A stretch of DNA of 64,000 bases from an uncultured Gemmatimonadota bacterium (GCA_902805735.1 CADCTW010000203.1:1-64000); one strand, 5' to 3'; numbered from the stretch's first letter, positions 26,606 through 35,975 are shown. A program made the numbers and translations. The notes: generated from the sequence alone by a model not told the origin.

Positions 26606-26950
26606 TTATGCCGTTCCGTGGCCGGTGAGCTGCTTTCCGCCGATGACGTGCAGGTGGAGATGGGGGACGGTCTGGCCGCCCTCGTCGCCGATGTTGATGA
26701 TGACGCGGTAACCGCTCTGGGCTACGCCCGCCTGCTCGGCCACGGTGCGCGCGGCGAGGAGGAGGCGGCCGGCGAGCTCGCCGTCGCCGTCCGCGAGGTG
26801 GGCGACGGATTGTACGTGCTTGCGGGGGACGACCAGGATGTGCACCGGCGCGGCCGGGTGGATGTCCGGGAAGGCGACCACCTGGTCGTCCTGGTACACC
26901 AGCTTGGACGGGATCTCGCCCGCGGCGATGCGGCAGAAGATGCAGCTCAT
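26606..26950 (-). CDS. HIT-family nucleotide hydrolase
   Basis: A 114-aa histidine-triad protein of the HinT type, hydrolysing adenosine phosphoramidates and related nucleotides in the cytoplasm. CIFCRI at residues 3-8, HILVVPRKH at about 37-45 and the triad PHLHLHV near 96-102 are all present. Its ATG overlaps the prmA stop (TGATG), so it is the last gene of the hrcA-dnaJ-prmA operon. Confidence 0.95.
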   Translation of the reverse strand: MSCIFCRIAAGEIPSKLVYQDDQVVAFPDIHPAAPVHILVVPRKHVQSVAHLADGDGELAGRLLLAARTVAEQAGVAQSGYRVIINIGDEGGQTVPHLHLHVIGGKQLTGHGTA

Positions 26951-27834
26951 CAGGGGACCGGGGTGGGGACCAGGAGGGCGCTCCACCACTCGTCCTCCTC
27001 GTCGGTCATCTCCATGCGGAAGCCGGCGGCCTCCGCGTCGCGCAGGACGTCGGCGTGCTCGCTGAGCAGGATGCCGCTCACGATCAGGCGCCCCCCCGGC
27101 GCGCCGCCCAGCGCGTCGCGGAACGCCGGGAGCAGCGGGCGGATGACGCCGCTGAGGATGTTGGCGAGCACCAGGTCGAAGGCCCCCATCTCCGCCAGCA
27201 TCCCCGGCTCCGCCAGCGCCTCCACGATGTGGACGCGCCCCTCCGTGCCGTTCTGCTCGATGTTCTCGCGGGCGTTGAGGTTGGCGTCGGGGTCGTATTC
27301 CACCGCCACCGCCTCGCGCGCGCCCAGCCGCACCGCCGCGATCGCCAGGATCGCCGAGCCGGAGCCCACGTCCAGCACCCGGTCGCCCTCGCGCACCACC
27401 CGGTCCAGCAGGCGCAGGCAGCCGCGCGTGGTGGCGTGCTCGCCGGTGCCGAACGCCATCTGCGGGTCCACGTCGAGCACCACCTGGCCCGGAACGGCCT
27501 CCCACTCCGTCCACGTGGGCTTCACCACCAGGCGCGGCGAGAGGACGCGCGGGGCCAGCCCCTGCTTCCAGGTGCGCGCCCAGTCCTCGTTGTCCTGCCA
27601 GTGCCACGACACCTCGGGCGCCGCGCCGTCCGGCAGCGCGTCGGCCACCGCGGCGCGCGCTTCGTCGGCGAAGGCCTCAGGGTCGGAGGGCGGCGGGAGG
27701 TAGGTGACCAGCGCGTCGCCCGTCTCCTGCACGGCGCCCGCGCCCAGGGCCACCAGGGCGTCCACCGCCAGCGGGCGCAGCTCGGCGTCGGCCAGGCGCA
27801 CGGACAGGACCAGCCAGCGGTCGGGCGCGCTCAC
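26950..27834 (-). CDS. prmA: Ribosomal protein L11 methyltransferase
   Basis: A 294-aa SAM-dependent methyltransferase that modifies ribosomal protein L11. The N-terminal substrate-binding part (1-95) precedes a linker with [14 protein letters not shown] near 145 and the SAM motif [15 protein letters not shown] near 170; NILSGV near 235 is the family catalytic-loop pattern. The start is GTG 27834, overlapping the dnaJ stop (GTGA). A prmA gene directly after dnaJ is a known bacterial arrangement. Confidence 0.93.
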   Translation of the reverse strand: MSAPDRWLVLSVRLADAELRPLAVDALVALGAGAVQETGDALVTYLPPPSDPEAFADEARAAVADALPDGAAPEVSWHWQDNEDWARTWKQGLAPRVLSPRLVVKPTWTEWEAVPGQVVLDVDPQMAFGTGEHATTRGCLRLLDRVVREGDRVLDVGSGSAILAIAAVRLGAREAVAVEYDPDANLNARENIEQNGTEGRVHIVEALAEPGMLAEMGAFDLVLANILSGVIRPLLPAFRDALGGAPGGRLIVSGILLSEHADVLRDAEAAGFRMEMTDEEDEWWSALLVPTPVP

Positions 27835-28988
27835 GCGGCGAAGGCGTCCTTGACGCGGCTCCACAGCCCCGAGCGCTTGCCCTTGCCGCCGGGGACGGGC
27901 CCCTCCAGCTCCGCCAGGCGGCGGAAGAGCTCCTCCTGCTCGGCAGACAGCTCCGTGGGCGTCCACACGTGGATGCGCACGAGCTGGTCGCCGCGCGGGC
28001 CGCCGCCGAGCTGCGGCAGCCCCTTGCCGCGCAGCCGCACCGTCTCGCCGCTCTGCGTGCCGGCGGGGATGCGGATGCGCTCCTCGCCGTACACGGTGGG
28101 GATCTCCACCTCGTGCCCCAGCGCCGCGGCGCTGAAGGAAAGCGGCAGGTCGAAGATCAGGTCCGTGTCGTCGCGCTCGAAGCGCGCATCGTCCTCCACC
28201 TCGATCACGGCGATCACGTCGCCGCGGGGGCCGTTGCGAGGGCCGGCGTTCCCCTGGGCGCGCAGGGTGAGGTAGTTGTTGGTGCTGACGCCCGCGGGGA
28301 TGGCCACCTCCACCGTGCGCTCGCCGCGCTCGCGCCCGTCGCCGCTGCACTTCCTGCACGGGTTCTTGATGATCTGCCCCGTGCCCTGGCACTGCGGGCA
28401 CACGCTGGCGCTCACGAACTGGCCGAAGACGCTGCGCTGCACGCGCCGCACCTGCCCCGCCCCCTGGCACCCCGGGCAGGTGACCGGCCCCGCCGGGTCT
28501 TCCGAGCCGGTGCCGGTGCAGGTGGTGCAGGGGTCCAGCGCGCGGATCTTGACGGTCTTCTTGACCCCCGCAGCCACCTCGGCAAGAGAGATCTCCAGCT
28601 TGATCTGCAGGTCCTTGCCGCGCTGCTGCGCCCCGGCGCCCCCCCGCGCGCCGCCGCCGAAAAGGTCTTCCAGCCCGCCGAAGCCCCCGAAGTCGCGCAT
28701 GAAGATGTTGAGCGCGTCCTCGAAGCCGAAGCCGCCGTACTGCTGCTGCTGCCCGCCGCCCGCGCGCCCCTTGACGCCCGCGTGGCCGTAGCGGTCGTAC
28801 GCCGCGCGCTTGTCGGCGTCGCGGAGCACCTCGTACGCTTCGGTGGCCTCCTTGAACTTCTCCTCGGCCTCCTTGTCGCCCCCGTTGCGATCGGGGTGAA
28901 ACTGCAGGGCGAGCTTCCGGTACGCCTTCTTGATCGTGTCCCCGTCCGCGGAGCGTTCCACGGCCAGGATCTCATAGTAGTCTCGCAT
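27831..28988 (-). CDS. dnaJ: Chaperone DnaJ
   Basis: A 385-aa type I Hsp40 co-chaperone. The J domain spans 1-70 with the HPD motif (QFHPDRN near 30), followed by a Gly/Phe-rich linker (70-130), a four-repeat zinc finger ([34 protein letters not shown], about 155-220) and the C-terminal substrate-binding domains. It stimulates DnaK ATPase and delivers clients. It follows hrcA by 26 bp and overlaps prmA, which implies HrcA-controlled co-transcription. No dnaK or grpE is in the window. Confidence 0.96.
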   Translation of the reverse strand: MRDYYEILAVERSADGDTIKKAYRKLALQFHPDRNGGDKEAEEKFKEATEAYEVLRDADKRAAYDRYGHAGVKGRAGGGQQQQYGGFGFEDALNIFMRDFGGFGGLEDLFGGGARGGAGAQQRGKDLQIKLEISLAEVAAGVKKTVKIRALDPCTTCTGTGSEDPAGPVTCPGCQGAGQVRRVQRSVFGQFVSASVCPQCQGTGQIIKNPCRKCSGDGRERGERTVEVAIPAGVSTNNYLTLRAQGNAGPRNGPRGDVIAVIEVEDDARFERDDTDLIFDLPLSFSAAALGHEVEIPTVYGEERIRIPAGTQSGETVRLRGKGLPQLGGGPRGDQLVRIHVWTPTELSAEQEELFRRLAELEGPVPGGKGKRSGLWSRVKDAFAA

Positions 28989-29014
28989 CAGCCTCTATTC
29001 GGAGCGGCCCGCCT

Positions 29015-30067
29015 TCAGCCGAGCAGTTCGGAGATCAGTGTGGAGGTGGTGTCCACCAGCGCAACCACGCGCTCGTAGGGCATCCGGGTGGGCCCGATCA
29101 CCCCGATCACCCCCTTGAGGTCGCCGGAGCGGTACTCGGAGGTCACCAGGGTGAAGTTGGAGAGCGCGGGATCGTCGTTCTCCACGCCGATGGTGATGTT
29201 CATCCCGCCCGCCGGCCGCGCGCCCACCACCCGCTTGAGCAGGTCGCGGCGCTCGGTGAGCTCGATCAGCGCCCGCAGCCGCTCGCCGCTGGCGAACTCC
29301 GGCTGCTCCGCCAGCACCGACGCGCGTCCCAGGTGCAGCTCCGCGTCGCCGTGCCCCGGCCCCGCGAACCATTCGTCCGCGGACTGCACGAAGACGTTGA
29401 GCAGCTCCGAAGCCCCCGCGCGGTCGCCCGCCACCGTGTCGCGCAGGCGGTCGGGAAGGGTGGCGCGGATCTCCGCCAGCGTCAGCCCGCCGAGGCGCTC
29501 GTTGAGCACGCGCTGCACCGACTCCAGCGTACCCGGCGCGATGGCGGCGGGCACGTCCACGTAGATGGTGCGCACGCCGGCCGCGCGGAGCTGCAGCACG
29601 AGCAGCACCTTGGCCTCGCCGAGCCACACCAGGTCCAGCCGCTCCAGCACCGCCTCGTCCAGCCGCGGCGCCATGGCCACGCCCAGCTCCTGCGTCAGCA
29701 GCCCCACCACCTGCGCCGCCCTGCGCACGAGCTGCTCGATGGCCGCCCCCTCCCCCGCCCCCGATGCCAGCTCGCGGCGGATGGTGCTTTCTTCGAGCGA
29801 GGAAAGGCGCGGCCGGGCCATGAGCGCGTTCACGTACAGCCGGTACGCCAGGTCCGTGGGGACGCGGCCGGCGGAGGTGTGCGGATGGAAGAGGTACCCT
29901 TTCTCCTCCAGGTCGCTCATGGTGTTGCGCACCGTGGCCGGGGAGATGCCCAGCCCGAAGCGCCGGGCCACCATTCGGCTCCCGGCGGGCTCGGCGGTCT
30001 CCACGTAGGTGCGGATGACCGCCTCCAGTACCTCGTGCTCGCGCTCGGTAAGCGGCTGCTCGGTCAT
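29015..30067 (-). CDS. hrcA: Heat-inducible transcription repressor HrcA
   Basis: A 350-aa repressor of class I heat-shock genes. The N-terminal winged helix (1-75) includes ISPATVRNTMSDLEEKGYL and HTSAGRVPTD; the rest is the GAF-like dimerisation and inserted domains, ending VALVDTTSTLISELLG. ATG 30067 is the first codon consistent with the family. I looked for a CIRCE element (TTAGCACTC-N9-GAGTGCTAA) upstream to 30300 and saw none, so the operator must be degenerate or elsewhere. Confidence 0.95.
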   Translation of the reverse strand: MTEQPLTEREHEVLEAVIRTYVETAEPAGSRMVARRFGLGISPATVRNTMSDLEEKGYLFHPHTSAGRVPTDLAYRLYVNALMARPRLSSLEESTIRRELASGAGEGAAIEQLVRRAAQVVGLLTQELGVAMAPRLDEAVLERLDLVWLGEAKVLLVLQLRAAGVRTIYVDVPAAIAPGTLESVQRVLNERLGGLTLAEIRATLPDRLRDTVAGDRAGASELLNVFVQSADEWFAGPGHGDAELHLGRASVLAEQPEFASGERLRALIELTERRDLLKRVVGARPAGGMNITIGVENDDPALSNFTLVTSEYRSGDLKGVIGVIGPTRMPYERVVALVDTTSTLISELLG

Positions 30068-30146
30068 GGCGGATGGGGGCGGAAAACGCGCAAAAAACCC
30101 GTGAAATCTCGCGCCATCACGCTGGAGCGTCAATGCCGGGGCTCGT

Positions 30147-30175
30147 GTAGGGGCGCGATTCCTCGCGCCCGTGCC
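30147..30175. repeat. GCGCGATTC palindrome, copy 1
   Basis: GTAGGGGCGCGATTCCTCGCGCCCGTGC, a short imperfect palindrome shared with 30271 and 30622. Confidence 0.7.
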
Positions 30176-30220
30176 TTCGGCGCCCGACGCACTGCGGGCG
30201 ATGAGGCCCTCACCTCCCGA

Positions 30221-30250
30221 CCTCCTCCCCCAAACTGCTGGGGGAGGAGG
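30221..30250. repeat. Perfect hairpin
   Basis: CCTCCTCCCCCA and TGGGGGAGGAGG, 12-bp arms around AACTGC. Not followed by a T tract on either strand. Confidence 0.7.
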
Positions 30251-30270
30251 CGATTCCCACATATCTGTAC

Positions 30271-30297
30271 GTAGGGGCGCGATTCATCGCGCCCGCC
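30271..30297. repeat. GCGCGATTC palindrome, copy 2
   Basis: GTAGGGGCGCGATTCATCGCGCCCGC type copy, same orientation as copy 1. Confidence 0.7.
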
Positions 30298-30621
30298 CCT
30301 TCAGCGCGCTCCGGCGTTCGTTCCTGCCCGCGCACGATGGGCATGCAGCCGAGCAGCGGACGGCACGCGCGCGATAAATCGCACAGTTGTCGAGAGTTGG
30401 AACGGAGCATCCCGACGACCGGGTGCCTCTCTGCAGAGCGCACCGCAGCTTCCGTAGGGGTACCCCGTGTGGGTGCCCGTGCCCTGCCGCGAGACGATCA
30501 CCGATCGTCGAGTTCATCCATCGCCGCCGCAGTCCCGGCGCTCCGGGTTAGTTCGTTCCGCCGGACGGCACGGGCAGCCACGTGGGGCTGCCCGTACTAC
30601 GAGGACCGGTGGGGCGTATGG

Positions 30622-30647
30622 CACGGACGCGATGAATCGCGCCCCTA
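30622..30647. repeat. GCGCGATTC palindrome, copy 3, inverted
   Basis: Reverse-oriented copy reading CACGGACGCGATGAATCGCGCCCCTAC across the site, just past the hemW stop. Confidence 0.7.
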
Positions 30648-30669
30648 CGACGAACACGCGGAATTCGGA

Positions 30670-31836
30670 TCAGACCGCGAGCGCGGCCCCTCCCTCGGCT
30701 GCTGCCGCCAGGTCCACTGCGAGGCGATCCAGGAGGAGCCACCCCTCGGCGGTCAGGCGCAGCGTGGAATCGTCGGGGTGGGCCCAGCCGTGCGCGCGCC
30801 ACAGGGTGGCGAGGCGCAGCTCGGCGTCGCGGGCATCGGCGAGGGAATATCCGGTGTCGGTGCGCAGGCCCAGCCAGGCGCGCTCCAGGGCCCGCGTCTC
30901 CTCGTCCACCGTCTCCTCGTCGTCCACGGGAAGGCGGCCGGCGGCGACGGAGTCGCGGTAGGCGTCCCAGCTTCGCACGTTCCAGCGGCGCAGCGGCGGG
31001 TAGAAGGCGTGCGCGCCGGGGCCCAGGGCGGCGTACGGGGCGCCCGTCCAGTAGACGCCGTTGTGGCGCGACTGGCGCCCGGGGAGGCCGAAGTTGGAGA
31101 CCTCGTAGTGGCGGAAGCCGGCGGCGGTCAGGTGCGTGTGGGCGAGGAGGTACTCGTCCGCGTAGCGGTCCTCGTCCGCCAGCGTCTCGCGCCCCTCCAG
31201 CACCCAGCGCCCCAGCGGCGCCGCCGCCTCGGCCGTGAGCCCGTAGAGCGAGACGTGCTCGGGCTCCAGCGTCAGCGCGTGGTGGAGGTCCGCCCCCCAG
31301 TCGCGCTCCAGCCGGCGCGGCAGGCCAAAGATCAGGTCCACGCTCACGTTGCCGAAGCCGGCCTCGCGCGCGGCGTCCATGGCGCGGCGGGGGCCCTCCA
31401 CGCCGTGCATCCGCCCCATCCAGCGCAGCGCCGGCTCGTGGAAGGTCTGCGCCCCCAGCGAGATGCGGTTGACGCCCGCCGCGCGCCAGTCGGCGGCCGT
31501 CGCGGCGGTGAAGCTCTCCGGGTTGGCCTCGCACGTCCACTCCGCCGCGTCGTCCCACTCCGCGTAGGGGGTGAGGCGGTGGCGCAGCTCGGCCATGGCG
31601 CCCACGTCGAGCAGGGAGGGCGTGCCGCCGCCCACGTACACCGTGTCCAGGGCGAGCGGCGCCGTCCACCCGCGCTCTTGCGAGACCAGGCGCATCTCGC
31701 CCACGACGGCGTCCAGCCACACCGCGGTGGGCGCCTCGCGCGTGGCCTGCACGGCGAAGTCGCAGTACGAGCAGCGGCGCACGCAGAACGGGACGTGGAT
31801 GTAGAGCGCGCGCGGCGCGGACGAGCCAGACGGCAA
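30670..31836 (-). CDS. hemW: HemW-type radical SAM protein
   Basis: A 388-aa radical SAM enzyme related to oxygen-independent coproporphyrinogen oxidase; HemW members act mainly as heme chaperones. The cluster motif PFCVRRCSYCDF has the CX3CX2C spacing near 19-26, followed by YVGGGTPSLL near 67, the FGLPRR segment near 168 and a C-terminal HemN-type domain (LGLRTDTGYSLADARD). The start is a TTG at 31836 preceded by overlapping GGAGG sequences, with no ATG available before the cluster motif. A substrate other than heme is possible. Confidence 0.88.
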   Translation of the reverse strand: MPSGSSAPRALYIHVPFCVRRCSYCDFAVQATREAPTAVWLDAVVGEMRLVSQERGWTAPLALDTVYVGGGTPSLLDVGAMAELRHRLTPYAEWDDAAEWTCEANPESFTAATAADWRAAGVNRISLGAQTFHEPALRWMGRMHGVEGPRRAMDAAREAGFGNVSVDLIFGLPRRLERDWGADLHHALTLEPEHVSLYGLTAEAAAPLGRWVLEGRETLADEDRYADEYLLAHTHLTAAGFRHYEVSNFGLPGRQSRHNGVYWTGAPYAALGPGAHAFYPPLRRWNVRSWDAYRDSVAAGRLPVDDEETVDEETRALERAWLGLRTDTGYSLADARDAELRLATLWRAHGWAHPDDSTLRLTAEGWLLLDRLAVDLAAAAEGGAALAV

Positions 31837-31980
31837 ACCTCCTCCTTGCGAGGGTGAGCCTCAGGGACACCGCAGGGAGCGGGACGTTCCGCGCGGCACG
31901 AGGCTCGCGAGAGGGAGCGCCGTGCCGGCCCCGCCCCTTGCGACTTCCGAGGCAGTGAACACCCATCCGCGCGTGCTCCG

Positions 31981-33567
31981 GTGAGCGAAGCCAACGAATC
32001 CTCGTCGCCGCTGGCCGAGGGCTCGGGGATCGCCGCGCCCTCCGCCGGGCGCGGGTTCGGCGCGCGGCTGCGGCGGCTCGGCTCCGAGTCGCTGGTGTAC
32101 GGCCTCAGCTCCATCGTGGGCCGCTTCCTCAGCTACCTGCTGACGCCCTACTACGCCTACGCCTTCACCCCCGCCGAAAACGGGGTGCAGAGCGTCGTCT
32201 ACACCTACATCCCGCTCGTCTCGCTGATCTTTTTGCTGGGGCTGGAGGTGGCGTACATGCGCGGCGCCGCCGCCACGCGCGACGCCCCGCTCCCGGTGCG
32301 CCAGCGCACGTTCAGCATGTCGTTCGGCACCATCGCGCTGGTGGGCGCGGCCGGGGTGGCGGTGGGGTGGCTGGCCACGCCCTGGCTGGCCGCGGTGATG
32401 AAGCTGCCGGAGTACACCATCCGCTACATCCTGGCGATCGTCTACACGGACGCGCTGCTCACCGTGCCGTACGCGCACCTCAGGATGGCGAACCAGGCCA
32501 AGCGCTACGCGGCGCTGAAGCTGCTCTTCGCGGGCGCCAGCATCGCGCTCAACGTGATCCTGATCGGCGCGCTGGACTGGGACGTCTCGGCCATCTTCTT
32601 CTCCAACCTGGTCGCCAACGCCGTGGTGCTGGCGCTGATGCTCCCCATCGTGCTGCGCCTCTTCCGCCCGGCGCTGCTGCGGGGCGCGGAATGGGGCCCG
32701 CTCTGGCGCTACGCCCTGCCGCTGATCCCCGCGGCGCTGGCCGTGGCGCTGGTGGAGAATGGCGACCGCATCGTGCTCAACGCCCTGCCGGACGCATCGG
32801 CGCGCGCGGTGTACGGGATGGACCCCAAGGACGTGGTCGGCATCTACTCCTTCAACTACAAGCTGGGCGTGGCGATGCTCCTCGTCGTGCAGATGTTCCG
32901 CATGGCGTGGACGCCGTTTTCCCTCACCCAGGCCAAGCAGCCCGGTGCCCCGCAGCTCTTTTCGCGGGTCCTGACGGGTCTGATGATCGTGTGCAGCGGC
33001 GTTCTGCTCGCCGTCACGATCTTCCTCCCGGTGCTCGTGCAGGTGCCCGCCGTCTACAACTTCCCACGCACCCCCGCCTACTGGTTCGGGCTCTCCATCG
33101 TCCCCGTGATCCTGCTGGGCTACGCGTTCAGCGGCGTGTACGCCGTGGTGACGGCGGGGTTGTACGTTGAGCGGAAAACGAGCGTCCTCCCCTGGATCTC
33201 CGGCGCCGGCGCCCTGGTCAACCTCGTGATCTGCTTCGTGGCCGCGCGCCGCGGCGGAATGGTCGCCGTGGCCTGGGCCACCCCCGCGTCGTACGCGCTG
33301 ATGGCCGGCCTGGGCGCCTGGCAGGCGAACCGCGTCTATCCGGTGCCGTTCGAGTGGTTCCGCCTCGCCCATCTCGCCGCCGTCGGCACCGCCATCTTCG
33401 CCGCCGACCGCTGGCTCCTCCCGCGCCTCGTGGACGCCGGCACCGCCGCCGAGGCGGGCATCAAGCTCCTCCTCCTCCTCGCCTTCCCCGCCCTCCTCCT
33501 CCTCACCCGCTTCTTCCGCGCGGGCGAATGGGCCGTCCTCCGCCGCCTGGTGCCAGGACGCACGTAG
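31981..33567 (+). CDS. Wzx-type polysaccharide flippase
   Basis: A 528-aa MATE/MOP-superfamily membrane protein with 12-14 predicted helices, of the polysaccharide transporter (Wzx) type that flips lipid-linked oligosaccharides to the periplasm. Recognisable blocks are YGLSSIVGRFLSYLLTPYYAY near 40, GLEVAYMRG near 80 and a central VENGDRIVLNAL near 258. GTG 31981 gives a 35-residue polar leader before helix 1. It is 22 kb from the glycosyltransferase cluster in the same window and could serve it, or an unlinked locus. Confidence 0.87.
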   Translation: MSEANESSSPLAEGSGIAAPSAGRGFGARLRRLGSESLVYGLSSIVGRFLSYLLTPYYAYAFTPAENGVQSVVYTYIPLVSLIFLLGLEVAYMRGAAATRDAPLPVRQRTFSMSFGTIALVGAAGVAVGWLATPWLAAVMKLPEYTIRYILAIVYTDALLTVPYAHLRMANQAKRYAALKLLFAGASIALNVILIGALDWDVSAIFFSNLVANAVVLALMLPIVLRLFRPALLRGAEWGPLWRYALPLIPAALAVALVENGDRIVLNALPDASARAVYGMDPKDVVGIYSFNYKLGVAMLLVVQMFRMAWTPFSLTQAKQPGAPQLFSRVLTGLMIVCSGVLLAVTIFLPVLVQVPAVYNFPRTPAYWFGLSIVPVILLGYAFSGVYAVVTAGLYVERKTSVLPWISGAGALVNLVICFVAARRGGMVAVAWATPASYALMAGLGAWQANRVYPVPFEWFRLAHLAAVGTAIFAADRWLLPRLVDAGTAAEAGIKLLLLLAFPALLLLTRFFRAGEWAVLRRLVPGRT

Positions 33568-33583
33568 CGGCCATGTGCCCGCC

Positions 33584-33713
33584 CGCGCGAGGGGATAAAT
33601 CCCCCCGCTGGGACTACGGGAAGCCCGCTGAAGCGCGCTCGCATGGGTCCGGCTATTGAGCCCGCTTCAGCGGGCTTCCCGTCTTTCCAGCCGGGGGATT
33701 CATCCCCCGGCGT
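33584..33713. repeat. Nested inverted-repeat element
   Basis: About 130 bp. Inner arms 33616-33640 and 33658-33682 pair almost perfectly (CGGGAAGCCCGCTGAAGCG type), and outer arms near 33590-33611 and 33687-33711 (GGGGATAAATCCCCC / GGGGGATTCATCCCCC) add a second layer. There is no coding potential. Confidence 0.75.
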
Positions 33714-33752
33714 GGCGCGCACCAGGCCACAGCGGTACGGCGATGAAGTTTT

Positions 33753-33826
33753 CTCTGTGCCTCTGTGCCTCTGTGTCTCTGTGTCTCTGTGTCTCTGTGT
33801 CTCTGTGCCTCTGTGTCTCTGTGTGA
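33753..33826. repeat. CTCTGTGY repeat, expanded single arm, copy 9
   Basis: Nine consecutive 8-bp units (CTCTGTGC or CTCTGTGT) instead of three, ending GTGTGA, between convergent flippase and dprA genes. Confidence 0.9.
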
Positions 33827-33835
33827 CCCTGCAGT

Positions 33836-34942
33836 TCAGCTTTTGCGCCGGAACTGCTTGCCCGGAAGCGCCTCCGCCAGGTCGCGCAGCTCCAGAGTGA
33901 GGAGCGCCGTCAGCAACGCGCCCGACGGCATGGCGGCGGCCGAGGCGAGCTCGTCCACGTGGCGCGGCTCGGCGGCGAGGAGCGCGAAGACGGCGGCCTC
34001 CGCGCCCTCCAGCTGAGGAGCGGGAGGCGCGGCGGGAGCGGGCGGCCGACCCACCCCCTGGAGCTCTTCCAGGATGTCGTGCCCGGAGGTGACGAGGCGC
34101 GCGCCCTCCTTGAGGAGCTGGTTGGTCCCCGCGCTCGCGGCCGAGCCGATGGGGCCGGGGACGGCGAACACCTCGCGTCCCATCTCCAGCGCGTACTCCA
34201 CGGTGTGGCGCGCGCCGCTCCGCTCGCCCATCTCCACCACCAGCACGCCCTCGCTCAGCGCCGCGATCAGGCGGTTGCGGCGCGGGAAGTTGCCGGCGTT
34301 GGGGTCCTCGCCCGGCGCCAGCTCCGTCAGCAGCAGCCCGCGCTCGCGCATCCGCCCGAATAGGCGGCCGTTCTCGGGCGGGTACACGCGGTCGATCCCC
34401 TGCCCCAGGACCCCGACCGTGCCGCCCCCCGCATCCAGCGCGGCGGCGTGGGCCGCCGCGTCGATCCCCTTCGCCATCCCGCTGACGATGGTGTAGCCCG
34501 CGCGCACCAGCTCCGCCGAGAGCGAGGCGGCGGCCTGCCGGCCGTACCCGGTGGGCGCGCGCGTCCCCACCACGCCCACGCCGGGCGTCGCCAGCAGCTC
34601 CAGGCGGCCGCTGGCGAAGAGGAGGAACGGCGGATCGGGGAGGAGCCGGAAGGCGGCCGGGTAGGCCGCGTCGTCCGGCGTGATCGCGACGGCGCCCACC
34701 CGCCGCATCAGCTCCAGGGCGAAGCGGGCCCGCTCGCGCCCCGCGGGTGAAGAGGCCTCCGCGACGCGCCGCGCCATCTCGCTCCCGAAGCCCGGGAGCG
34801 CCGCCAACTGCGCCGTGGAGGCAGACAGGACGCGCTCCACGGTGCCGAAGCGCGCCAGCAGGGTGCCGATGCGGCCGGCCCCCACGCGCGGGACCACGGC
34901 CAGCCGGAGCAGCGGCTCCAGCGCGGCGGCGTCGAGGGGCAC
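33836..34942 (-). CDS. dprA: DNA-processing protein DprA
   Basis: A 368-aa DNA-uptake protein that protects incoming single strands and loads RecA. An N-terminal helix-hairpin-helix-like part (1-70) precedes a Rossmann-like core with VGVVGTRAPTGYGRQAA near 118, TIVSGMAKGIDAAAHAAAL near 147 and GTVGVLGQGIDRVYP near 172. A C-terminal winged helix follows (about 300-368). GTG 34942 lies 5 bp from the obgE stop, so the two form an operon. Its presence suggests at least vestigial transformation competence. Confidence 0.94.
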   Translation of the reverse strand: MPLDAAALEPLLRLAVVPRVGAGRIGTLLARFGTVERVLSASTAQLAALPGFGSEMARRVAEASSPAGRERARFALELMRRVGAVAITPDDAAYPAAFRLLPDPPFLLFASGRLELLATPGVGVVGTRAPTGYGRQAAASLSAELVRAGYTIVSGMAKGIDAAAHAAALDAGGGTVGVLGQGIDRVYPPENGRLFGRMRERGLLLTELAPGEDPNAGNFPRRNRLIAALSEGVLVVEMGERSGARHTVEYALEMGREVFAVPGPIGSAASAGTNQLLKEGARLVTSGHDILEELQGVGRPPAPAAPPAPQLEGAEAAVFALLAAEPRHVDELASAAAMPSGALLTALLTLELRDLAEALPGKQFRRKS

Positions 34943-34946
34943 CGGT

Positions 34947-35975
34947 TCAGGGCCGCCAGGGCTCGGGCTCTTCGCCCTCCGCGATCTCGCGGGCCACTTC
35001 GCGCGCGGCGTGCGTCCATAGCCCCTCCAGCAGCACGTCCAGCCCCCGCCGCGCCACCGACGACACCACGAACTGCCCCCACGCGTCCGGCGCGGCCACC
35101 GTGGGCTGCTCCCACTCCGGCGGCAGCAGGTCCGCCTTGCTGAAGACGACGCAGTGGGGCTTGGCCGCCAGCTCCTCGGAGTAGCGGCGCAGCTCCTCGC
35201 GCAGCCGGTCGTACTCCGTCTGCGGCTCCAGCGCGTCCGCGGGGATGAGGATGGCCAGCGTGCGGGTGCGCTCGATGTGGCGGAGGAACTGGTGCCCCAG
35301 CCCCTTCCCCTCGTGCGCCCCCTCGATGATCCCCGGGATGTCCGCGATCACGAACGAGCGGTGGTCGCTCAGCGTGACGACGCCCAGGTTGGGGGTGAGC
35401 GTGGTGAACGGGTAATCCGCGATCTTGGGCGTGGCGGCGGAGACGGCGGAGAGGAAGGTGGACTTCCCCGCGTTCGGCTCGCCCACCAGCCCCACGTCCG
35501 CGATCAGCTTGAGCTCCAGCGTGATGCGGCGCTCCTCGCCCTCCTGGCCGGGGTCCGCGCGGCGCGGGGCCTGGTTGGTGGCCGTGGCGAAGGCCGCGTT
35601 GCCGCGACCGCCGCGACCGCCGCGCGCCACCACCACCCGGTCTTCGGGCCGCAGCAGCTCGCCGATGGTCTCCTCGCTCTCGTCGTCGCGCACCACGGTG
35701 CCCAGCGGCACCCGCAGCACGAGCGGCTCGCCGTCGCGCCCCGTGCGGTCGTAGCCCTGCCCGCGCCCGCCGTGCGGCGCCCGGTAGTGCTGCTGGTACC
35801 GGTAGTCCATCAGCGTGGAGAGCTGCGGATCCGCCTGCAGGATGATGTCGCCGCCCTTGCCGCCGTTGCCGCCGTTGGGCCCGCCGTGCGGCACCCCCGT
35901 CTCCCGCCGGAACGACACCTCGCCGTTCCCGCCGTCGCCGGCCTTCACCTGGATTGTCGCGTGATCTAAAAACAC
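34947..35975 (-). CDS. obgE: GTPase ObgE/CgtA
   Basis: A 342-aa Obg GTPase that acts in 50S ribosome maturation and stringent control. The glycine-rich Obg domain occupies 1-158 (AGDGGNGEVSFRRE, GGNGGKGGDIILQAD), followed by the G domain: G1 GEPNAGKST near 166, G3 DIPGIIEG near 213, G4 SKAD near 285. The Obg C-terminal domain is almost absent, as in many bacteria. Confidence 0.96.
   Translation of the reverse strand: MFLDHATIQVKAGDGGNGEVSFRRETGVPHGGPNGGNGGKGGDIILQADPQLSTLMDYRYQQHYRAPHGGRGQGYDRTGRDGEPLVLRVPLGTVVRDDESEETIGELLRPEDRVVVARGGRGGRGNAAFATATNQAPRRADPGQEGEERRITLELKLIADVGLVGEPNAGKSTFLSAVSAATPKIADYPFTTLTPNLGVVTLSDHRSFVIADIPGIIEGAHEGKGLGHQFLRHIERTRTLAILIPADALEPQTEYDRLREELRRYSEELAAKPHCVVFSKADLLPPEWEQPTVAAPDAWGQFVVSSVARRGLDVLLEGLWTHAAREVAREIAEGEEPEPWRP

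Larger units (their letters stand above)
30068..30669. other. Gene-free region with several palindromic repeats
   Basis: No convincing gene in 602 bp. It holds three GCGCGATT(C/A)ATCGCGC palindromes (near 30147, 30271, inverted near 30622), a partial one at 30364-30384, a perfect 12-bp-stem hairpin at 30221-30250, and a GGCAGCCACGTGGGGCTGCC hairpin near 30571-30590. The hrcA promoter must lie at its left end; no clear -10/-35 pair was identified. Confidence 0.7.

Noticed and set aside
30068-30300. CIRCE operator upstream of hrcA
   Set aside because: No TTAGCACTC-N9-GAGTGCTAA or close variant seen on either strand.
30337-31857. 506-aa plus-strand frame
   Set aside because: Antisense to hemW and the repeat-rich gap; no domain and biased composition.
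33753-33826. CRISPR-like tandem repeat
   Set aside because: The 8-bp units are contiguous with no spacers and no cas genes are nearby.
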